This document shows, piece by piece, positions 1-6,068 of a stretch of DNA of 9,042 bases. The number at the start of each line of letters is the position of its first letter. Position 1 is the stretch's first letter. The stretch comes from Actinomycetota bacterium (GTDB taxonomy: Bacteria > Actinomycetota > Actinomycetes > Nanopelagicales > Nanopelagicaceae), in contig SXRC01000034.1 in the NCBI GenBank assembly GCA_005793655.1, positions 1 to 9,042 of the forward strand, written 5' to 3'. Position numbers and translations under genes: made by a program. The notes below the pieces were generated by a model that saw only the letters and a list, made by a program, of their open reading frames with translations, searched no databases and was not told the DNA's origin.

Positions 1-1039
1 AGATCTCATCGGCGCTGGAGTTAAAACCATTTACCGCTGGCTTCTCGCCATGAGCATTAGCTGATTGCAACTCATCACCATGATCACTGACCAAATTACC
101 CTGGCGCAATATCTTATTAGCAGTATTTATTATCTCAGGTGTTGATCGATATCCCCTAGATAATCTGAAAACTTGGGCACTTGGAAAACGATTTTGAAAG
201 TTAAGCAAGAAGTTTGAAGTTGCCCCCGCAAATGAGTAAATAGTCTGGGCTGCATCCCCCACCACGCAAATCTCCTGCCGATTTCCTAGCCATAGATTGA
301 GCAATCTTTGTTGCAAGGGTGAGACATCTTGGTACTCATCAACGGTGAAATAGCGATACTGATCTCGTACTCGCTCTCTTACCCCACGATCCTCCTCTAA
401 CATTCCCACACAAAGCAGTAGTACATCTTCAAAATCTAATCCTCGCTCCTGCTTTTTTAATGATTCATACGCCTCATAAACCTGCGCAATCATTGCTAAA
501 TTTTCACTAGCACCTTTGTTGTTTGGTAACTTTACTGATCGATCGTTAGCAACTGCTTGCTCTTGATAATTTTCTGGTGAAATCTCCAACACCTTTGCCC
601 ATTCGATCTCACCTGATATTTCACGAAGAGCGTTGGCAGAGGCAGGAATTGCCACATCCGCTCGGCTTATTGCTTGGCTGATAAAACCAGATTTTGAGGT
701 TAGTAAGGATGGAAACTGGCCACCGAAGGCGTAGGGCCAAAAATATAAAAGCTGTTTAAGAGCTGCAGAGTGAAAAGTTCTGGCAGTTGCATTTGAAATG
801 CCTAACCCACGTAACCTTGCCCGCATTTCACCAGCAGCTTTTGCAGTAAAGGTCAGTGCTAATACCTTGGTTGGATCAGTGACACCTGAGTTAATTGCAT
901 ATGCAATTCGGTGGGTGATAACTCTAGTTTTACCAGTACCAGCACCTGCAATTACGCAAACGGGACCATTAATTGCACTCACCACCGCAAGTTGATCTGG
1001 ATCAAGACCTGCCAGGATTACTGAATTATCTACCGCCAT
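1..1039 (-). CDS. uvrD2: UvrD2-type ATP-dependent DNA helicase, N-terminal part (cut by left window edge)
   Basis: This is an SF1A (UvrD/Rep/PcrA) DNA helicase, which tracks 3'-to-5' on single-stranded DNA using ATP. About 346 codons are visible, from the ATG at 1039-1037 to the window edge. Visible motifs are the Q-motif region GLDPDQ (about residue 11), Walker A GAGTGKT (32-38), motif Ia TFTAKAAGEM (63-72), TFHSAAL (88-94), motif II DEYQDVS (about 234-240), motif III VVGDAAQTIYSFAGA (about 259-273) and motif IV GYRST (about 296-300). The string QLLYFWP after TFHS and the SFAGA ending of motif III point to UvrD2 rather than UvrD1/PcrA. The location directly after nudC matches the mycobacterial locus. 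The start codon lies inside the end of nudC (10 bp overlap) with only a weak purine stretch (GAAGAG) upstream, so translation is probably coupled to nudC. Motifs V and VI, and the C-terminal HRDC and zinc-finger domains known in mycobacterial UvrD2, would lie outside the window. Confidence 0.9.
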   Translation of the reverse strand, partial: MAVDNSVILAGLDPDQLAVVSAINGPVCVIAGAGTGKTRVITHRIAYAINSGVTDPTKVLALTFTAKAAGEMRARLRGLGISNATARTFHSAALKQLLYFWPYAFGGQFPSLLTSKSGFISQAISRADVAIPASANALREISGEIEWAKVLEISPENYQEQAVANDRSVKLPNNKGASENLAMIAQVYEAYESLKKQERGLDFEDVLLLCVGMLEEDRGVRERVRDQYRYFTVDEYQDVSPLQQRLLNLWLGNRQEICVVGDAAQTIYSFAGATSNFLLNFQNRFPSAQVFRLSRGYRSTPEIINTANKILRQGNLVSDHGDELQSANAHGEKPAVNGFNSSADEI

Positions 1040-1950
1040 GACTCTTCGCCAACCAAATCAACATCGGCGCCCGCCCCATACCAAGCCTTAATCATTTGCC
1101 TTGCCACACTAATTTCAAGTGGCAGGATTAAAGATTTATTTTCAATCGCAGCCTTCATATCAGCTCTGGTAAACCACTTAATCTCTTCAATCTCATCCCC
1201 ATCGGGTCTGGCCAATTGTGGGGTAGTTGTAATTGCGTCAAATGCGATCATTAACGATGCTGGAAATGGCCATGGTTGTGAGCCCAAATAATTAATTTCA
1301 CTCACCTGCACTCCTGCCTCCTCAGCAACCTCTCTAACTACACAATTTTCAAATGACTCACCAGGTTCAACAAATCCGGCAAAGGTTGAAAAGCGGTGCT
1401 TTGGCCAAACTTTTTGCCTACCCAAAAGAATGCGATCTTGATTATCTTTTACCAAAACAATTATTGCGCTATCGGTGCGTGGGTAATGCTCACTTTGATC
1501 ATCTACACACCTTCTAACCGCACCACCTAAAACCACGATGGTTTGCCCACCGCAAATAGAACATCTTGGGTGTTTCTGGTGCCAGTTAGCTAACCCTTGG
1601 CCGTGCACCGTAAGGCCGATATCTCGGGCAGATAGATGAGCCCCAATCTGGCGCAAAGTTTTCAACTCAAACTTCTCATCCGTTGTAGTAGCTAGATGGC
1701 GGATAAAAAATGCTTTTGAATCTTTAACCCCTAAAAAATAATCAGTTTGGGATTGATAGCCGCCTAAGGTTGAGCCCTTTAGAAAAAGTAGTTGATTCTC
1801 TAATACTGCGAATTTTTCATCAAAAAATATCAAAACCTGCCCGTCAGCAAATGCTTTGCTGAGATAAGTTTCATCACTTCGCAAATGGGCAGCCCGGTCC
1901 ACCTCAGCTGCTGCGAGTGGGAGTTTAAGCGGTTTAATCGGTGCCATCAC
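1030..1950 (-). CDS. nudC: NAD(+)/NADH pyrophosphatase (Nudix hydrolase, NudC family)
   Basis: NudC hydrolyses NAD(H) to NMN(H) plus AMP, and in characterised bacteria it also removes the NAD cap from RNA 5' ends. The protein is 306 aa, longer than E. coli NudC (257 aa) and similar to actinobacterial members. It has an N-terminal Nudix-like region (about 30-115), a zinc-ribbon segment with Cys130, Cys133 and Cys148, and a complete Nudix box at 192-214 (GX5EX7REVAEEAGV). The SQPWPFPxS signature that marks NADH pyrophosphatases is intact at 224-232. The fourth zinc cysteine found in E. coli NudC is absent, with Asp at the corresponding place. The start is GTG at 1950-1948 or the adjacent ATG at 1947-1945. 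No Shine-Dalgarno is visible, and a -10-like TAGGGT ends exactly 6 nt before the GTG, which favours a leaderless GTG start. The stop codon overlaps uvrD2, so the two probably form an operon. Confidence 0.93.
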   Translation of the reverse strand: MMAPIKPLKLPLAAAEVDRAAHLRSDETYLSKAFADGQVLIFFDEKFAVLENQLLFLKGSTLGGYQSQTDYFLGVKDSKAFFIRHLATTTDEKFELKTLRQIGAHLSARDIGLTVHGQGLANWHQKHPRCSICGGQTIVVLGGAVRRCVDDQSEHYPRTDSAIIVLVKDNQDRILLGRQKVWPKHRFSTFAGFVEPGESFENCVVREVAEEAGVQVSEINYLGSQPWPFPASLMIAFDAITTTPQLARPDGDEIEEIKWFTRADMKAAIENKSLILPLEISVARQMIKAWYGAGADVDLVGEESWR

Positions 1951-1969
1951 CGCCCGACCCTACTAGCCT
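1941..1969 (+). promoter_or_regulatory. Putative leaderless promoter of the EEP-family gene
   Basis: TAGCCT (1964-1969) fits the -10 consensus TANNNT and is followed by exactly 6 nt (GTCGTC) before the ATG at 1976. This predicts a transcript starting on the A of the start codon. A weak -35-like GTGCCA (1941-1946, 4 of 6 matches) lies 17 nt upstream, at the start of the divergent nudC. No ribosome binding site precedes the ATG. Only one base (1963) separates this -10 from the minus-strand -10, so the two promoters probably compete for polymerase (inference). Confidence 0.5.
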
Positions 1970-1986
1970 GTCGTCATGGTTGTCGC
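1957..1986 (-). promoter_or_regulatory. Putative leaderless promoter of nudC-uvrD2
   Basis: On the minus strand, TAGGGT (1962-1957) fits the actinobacterial -10 consensus TANNNT. It is followed by 6 nt (CGGGCG) and then the GTG at 1950, so transcription would begin at or beside the first base of the start codon. A -35-like GCGACA (1986-1981, 4 of 6 matches to TTGACA) lies 18 nt upstream, inside the first codons of the divergent gene. The lack of a Shine-Dalgarno fits leaderless translation. The assignment rests on pattern matching only. Confidence 0.5.
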
Positions 1987-2821
1987 CCCCGCTGCAAAAA
2001 TGAGAGTGATCTCATGGAACCTCTTACACGGTGTGCAGATTCCACCTGTTAAAAACCAAGAGTGGCAAAGAAGTTTAGTAACAGCAGCTGCTGTTGTGGC
2101 AAAAAATTACCAACCAGATTTTATTGGCATCCAAGAGGTTGACTATCTGCAGGAAAGATCTGGTGGAATAAATCAAACAAAAGTAATTGCCGAAAAGTTA
2201 GGGCTTAAGCACTGGGCATATCTACCATCATTAATTGGTACACCAGGTGAGCGCTGGCATGGGGTTAAAGATTTAGAAAAAGCGATAATCACCGAAAAAT
2301 CCAAGCAGGTTAGAAAAGAGAGGAGCTATGGCATTGGAATTGCCACAAATGTGGGGATAAAAAAACTCTATCTAAAAAGCCTTGGTCGTTCATGGGTTGG
2401 ACTTCCGCTTTTGATTCCCAGGGAGAATGCAAAGGGTGTGAAATTTATTTATGTAAAAGATGAGCCAAGAATTGCAATAATTGCCGAGCTTAAAAATGGG
2501 GTAACTATTGCTAATACCCACCTCTCATTTGTTCCCGGTGTGAATGTATTTCAACTAAATCGTTTGAGTTCCTTTATGAAAGATATACCTGGTAATGAAT
2601 TATTAATTGGTGATTTAAATCTGCCGGGTAATTCGCCAACCAAGGTAAGTGGATTTAAATCACTTATCAGCCACTCTACCTACCCAAGTTGGAAACCATC
2701 AATTCAATTTGATTACATTTTGGCTAGAAAATCAGTGAAGGTTGCAGTGAAAGTTCTTCCAACCATAAATACATTGATCTCAGATCATGTACCAATTGGT
2801 GTGCAACTTAAATTTCAATAG
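1976..2821 (+). CDS. Endonuclease/exonuclease/phosphatase (EEP) family protein
   Basis: This 281-aa protein has the EEP fold shared by exonuclease III, DNase I-like nucleases and inositol phosphatases, which use divalent metal to cleave phosphodiesters or phosphomonoesters. The family residues are in order: Asn15 in SWNLLHG, Glu54 in GIQEVD, the YGIGIATN strand at 118-125, His182 in NTHLSF, Asp213 and Asn215 in IGDLNLPG, Asp246 in QFDYIL, and Asp270-His271 in ISDH. The catalytic set therefore looks complete. No signal peptide or membrane segment is visible, so it is probably cytoplasmic. A Lys/Arg-rich stretch covers about residues 98-130. The segments SLIGTPGERW and SFVPGxNxxQLNRL resemble, from memory, a conserved actinobacterial EEP subgroup of unknown substrate. 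The first ATG is chosen because a TANNNT element sits 6 nt upstream; Met9 (ATG at 2000) is the alternative. It is the only plus-strand gene here, divergent from nudC and overlapping the 3' end of adnB. Substrate and pathway are unknown; a DNA-repair role is only suggested by the neighbours. Confidence 0.88.
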   Translation: MVVAPAAKMRVISWNLLHGVQIPPVKNQEWQRSLVTAAAVVAKNYQPDFIGIQEVDYLQERSGGINQTKVIAEKLGLKHWAYLPSLIGTPGERWHGVKDLEKAIITEKSKQVRKERSYGIGIATNVGIKKLYLKSLGRSWVGLPLLIPRENAKGVKFIYVKDEPRIAIIAELKNGVTIANTHLSFVPGVNVFQLNRLSSFMKDIPGNELLIGDLNLPGNSPTKVSGFKSLISHSTYPSWKPSIQFDYILARKSVKVAVKVLPTINTLISDHVPIGVQLKFQ

Positions 2822-5800
2822 GAACTTTAGCAATTAAATCTACTAATTCATTTTCACTCATAATGTCTGCCACTCTTACCGTCTGATTATCGGCTACGTA
2901 GTGAAAAGCTGCACTGACATTTTCGATTGGGATATTTTTTAACTTTGCATAAGCCAATCGATACATAGCAAGTTGAATTGCTGCATTTGCTAAATCATCC
3001 CCTGATTTAACCTTTCCCGTCTTCCAATCCACAACCTCATAATGGTTGGTATCTCTCTGATAAACCGCATCAATTCTTCCTCGAATTAAAGTGTTTTCAA
3101 TCATTGTTTCAAAGCCAACCTCTACATCAACTGGACTCTTGTTGGCCCAATCACTTGCTAGCCAAGCAGTTTGCAACTTATCAAGTGATTCATCTAGTGA
3201 AACAGATTCATCCCCACTGTAATTAAATAAATCATCCATAGATATTAAAGCTGGATGTTTAAAGTAATTTTCAAGCCAGAGGTGGAAATCAGTTCCACGT
3301 CTTGCGTATTTATCTATGTGATTTGGCATCGGCCGACGTAGACGAAGTGCAAGTGATTGTGGATCATTGGCCAAATACAGCAAGGTAGATACTGACAACC
3401 TACTTGGTAGGGTAACTGTAAGTTTTTTCTTTTTATTTTCAATCTCAGCGATGATTGCCTGCATATCCAATAACAGATCTACCTTTGAGTCATCTTTTAA
3501 TTGCACCTGCAATTTAGCCATCTCATCTTTGGTAAAAGCTCTCGCCTGATCAACTAAATCAGCAATCTTTCGTAGCTTAAGTACCTCACTTTTTTCCTCT
3601 GGCCAAACACCAGTAGTTGGATTTTCCTTTATCGGATTTCGCCCTTCTGGTGGTGGGGAATCAACTAGCACCACTGCACCTTTAATATCTATTAATGCAC
3701 CCGCAAATAGAGTGAATAAATCACTTGGTGGAACAATTTTGGCGCCATTTCTAAAGTGTGAGGTGGTGAGGATTAATCCTTGCTTGGCTCTAGTAATTGC
3801 CACATATGCCAGCCGCATCTCCTCCATACTTTTACGATCATTCCATTGATCACCAAATTTTTCGATGCCAGCTTTTAATTCTTTATTGGTGGCAAAATTA
3901 GCAAAATTAATTGTAGGTAACTGCTGGTAATCACCGCGCATGCTGACTGGAATACTGCCAGCATTTCTTATCCAGTTATCAGATTTTTTGCCAGAGTTTG
4001 GGAAACTTTGTTCAGCTAATCCTGGGATTGCTACATAATCCCACTCTGCACCCTTGGCGGCGTGGATAGTTAATATCTGCACTACATCACTTCTGACATC
4101 AACCTCTGCTGGTTTTAATCCACCCTCTGCCTCCTCTGCAATCTTTAGCCATTGCAAAAAGCCCAATAAGCTGCCACCATTTTTTTCAAATCTAGCAGCC
4201 TCATCAAGAAAGCGATCAATATTTTTTTGCCCCTGCTGCCAGCCATCTCTTACCAAAACTTCAGTATCCAAAGATAGAAACTGCTCTATCTCCACAATTG
4301 CCTCTGTGATTGAGCTATTTAATTTGCGGCGCAAGGTGCGAAGTGAGAGTGCAAATTTGCGCAGCCTGGCTAATCCCTCTTGCGTAAAATCAGGGGTTCT
4401 AAGATATTTCTTTAACTCTACGGGAGTTAAAATTAATAACTGTTCAAGGGACTCAATAATTGAGCCTGCCACAAACTCATCTGCAGTTGCCACTACCGCT
4501 TTATCTTGCTCTAGTGCCTGCTTTAATTGCTCACCTCTTGAGTAATCATTTGCTCTAGCAAATGATTTAGTAAATCCACCCAGAGCCATCAAATCTCTTG
4601 CACCTAAATTTAGGTAAGGACCAGTTAATAACCGCATCAAGGCGGTACCAGAATCTGGCATGGTCAAAGTTTTAAGTAAGGCAATAATGTCAGCCACCTC
4701 CGGGGTTTGAATTAAGCCACCCACGCCAACTACATCTGTTGGAATTCCTAACTCATTAATAGCAGTTTGAATTGCAGCTATTTGTGATCGATTTCGAACT
4801 AATACCGCAAAGGTTGATCTTTTATCAGCTGGCAAATCTTCACGTTTTTTATCAAACCAGTACTTTGAAAAATAGCTCGCAATCTCTTTACCTTCTTGAA
4901 TCTGCGTCTCATAAATCCCACAAATAACCTCACCGGCTTGAGCATTAGGACGTGCCTTTAATTTTGCAATTTTACTAGTTGATGAAATTTGATCAATCAC
5001 TACATTTGCTAGATCCAAAATTGAGTGATCATTTCGCCAAGTAGTAAGCAGCTCATACCTAGTTGCTTTGCTATTAAATGATTGTGAAAAGGTATCTAAA
5101 GTCTCTGAGCTGGCACTGCGCCAGCCATAGATTGCCTGATTTGGATCGCCAACTGCAGTAACTGGGTGGTTATCACCAAATAAATTAGATAGAAATTGAA
5201 TCTGATTAAAAGAAGTATCTTGGTACTCATCTAATAAAACAACCTTGTATTTATCTCTTTCAACCTTTGCAATATCATCGTCATAATTTGATTTGCTCTC
5301 TTTGACTAATCTTGCCGCAATAGACATGTGGTCATTAAATGTGAGCAAGCCACTATCTCTTCGCCGTTGATCAAAGGCTGCCACAATCGGTAAAATTGCC
5401 AACCGCTGCATCAACTCCTCTTTAAACTCAATTATTGGAATAGTTTGCTTATCAGTAAATTGTGAAATATCAGATAGTAACTTTTGAGTGTATTCAGTAA
5501 TCTCCGCAGCTGTTTTATCATTTTCAGCCAGTTGGGTAGATAAATCCATAACCTCTTTTATTACTGAATTTGGTGAGCCATTAATTGGTAGATCATTTCC
5601 GGCAAATCTTGCAACCTCTTGTGATGCAAGTTGCCAAGCTGCTGCCTCACCAATTGGATCTACCTCAGCATCTATGCCAATTCGGATCGCATGTTCTGCT
5701 AATACCCGACCAGCGTAGGAGTGGTAGGTGGAAACAGTTAAGCCAGATTCATCAAGATGATCTGGTAGTAATTTTGCACTTTTTAATTGGCGTAGGCGGG

Positions 5801-6068
5801 TTTTGATTCGCTTGGATAACTCACCAGCGGCTTTGCGAGTGAAGGTAAGGCCAAGTAATTGATCTGGAGTAATTATTGAGTTTGCGACCAGATACAAAAC
5901 ACGTTGGCTCATCGTCTCAGTTTTTCCAGAGCCGGCGCCTGCAACTACTACCGCCGGGGCAAGTGGTGATTGAATTATTGGTATCTGCTCATCCGTTGGC
6001 ATCTTAAACTGCGGATCAACTGATTGAATTTTCTTTGCAATATCAATCGCTGAGTATTTAATCATCAT
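2808..6068 (-). CDS. adnB: AdnB subunit of the AdnAB double-strand-break resecting helicase-nuclease
   Basis: AdnB is the lead motor and one nuclease of the AdnAB heterodimer, which unwinds and resects DNA ends for homologous recombination. From the chosen start the protein is 1086 aa, close to the mycobacterial length of about 1095. Motor motifs: Walker A AGAGSGKT (43-50), Ia LTFTRKAAGEL (74-84), TYHSYAG (114-120), II DEYQDTS (280-286), III VGDPNQAIYGWRSA (306-319), IV TTWRND (342-347), V TIHAAKGAEWDYV (667-679), VI VAITRAK (756-762). The C-terminal RecB-type nuclease shows His929, Asp1000 in GRIDAV, Asp1014-Trp-Lys1016 in VVDWKTG, and Gln1032 with Tyr1036, so it should be active. It has no iron-sulfur cysteines. 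The start is the ATG at 6068, overlapping the adnA stop (ATGA), with GGTGA 7 nt upstream; an in-frame start at 6134 would add 22 residues read through the adnA coding region. The adjacent ATG at 6065 is also possible. Its 3' end overlaps the convergent EEP gene by 14 bp. Confidence 0.94.
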   Translation of the reverse strand: MMIKYSAIDIAKKIQSVDPQFKMPTDEQIPIIQSPLAPAVVVAGAGSGKTETMSQRVLYLVANSIITPDQLLGLTFTRKAAGELSKRIKTRLRQLKSAKLLPDHLDESGLTVSTYHSYAGRVLAEHAIRIGIDAEVDPIGEAAAWQLASQEVARFAGNDLPINGSPNSVIKEVMDLSTQLAENDKTAAEITEYTQKLLSDISQFTDKQTIPIIEFKEELMQRLAILPIVAAFDQRRRDSGLLTFNDHMSIAARLVKESKSNYDDDIAKVERDKYKVVLLDEYQDTSFNQIQFLSNLFGDNHPVTAVGDPNQAIYGWRSASSETLDTFSQSFNSKATRYELLTTWRNDHSILDLANVVIDQISSTSKIAKLKARPNAQAGEVICGIYETQIQEGKEIASYFSKYWFDKKREDLPADKRSTFAVLVRNRSQIAAIQTAINELGIPTDVVGVGGLIQTPEVADIIALLKTLTMPDSGTALMRLLTGPYLNLGARDLMALGGFTKSFARANDYSRGEQLKQALEQDKAVVATADEFVAGSIIESLEQLLILTPVELKKYLRTPDFTQEGLARLRKFALSLRTLRRKLNSSITEAIVEIEQFLSLDTEVLVRDGWQQGQKNIDRFLDEAARFEKNGGSLLGFLQWLKIAEEAEGGLKPAEVDVRSDVVQILTIHAAKGAEWDYVAIPGLAEQSFPNSGKKSDNWIRNAGSIPVSMRGDYQQLPTINFANFATNKELKAGIEKFGDQWNDRKSMEEMRLAYVAITRAKQGLILTTSHFRNGAKIVPPSDLFTLFAGALIDIKGAVVLVDSPPPEGRNPIKENPTTGVWPEEKSEVLKLRKIADLVDQARAFTKDEMAKLQVQLKDDSKVDLLLDMQAIIAEIENKKKKLTVTLPSRLSVSTLLYLANDPQSLALRLRRPMPNHIDKYARRGTDFHLWLENYFKHPALISMDDLFNYSGDESVSLDESLDKLQTAWLASDWANKSPVDVEVGFETMIENTLIRGRIDAVYQRDTNHYEVVDWKTGKVKSGDDLANAAIQLAMYRLAYAKLKNIPIENVSAAFHYVADNQTVRVADIMSENELVDLIAKVPIEI

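Noticed and set aside
3418..3440. An A-rich tract on the minus strand in adnB encoding four lysines, considered as a programmed frameshift site.
   Set aside because: The reading frame continues unbroken through it into the nuclease domain, and the bases do not fall in the X-XXY-YYZ arrangement needed for -1 slippage.
4054..4545. A 163-codon open frame on the plus strand inside adnB, plus other shorter plus-strand frames inside adnB, adnA and uvrD2.
   Set aside because: They lie antisense to strongly conserved helicase-nuclease coding sequence, are rich in Ser and Cys as expected for antisense frames, and show no recognisable domain or ribosome binding site.
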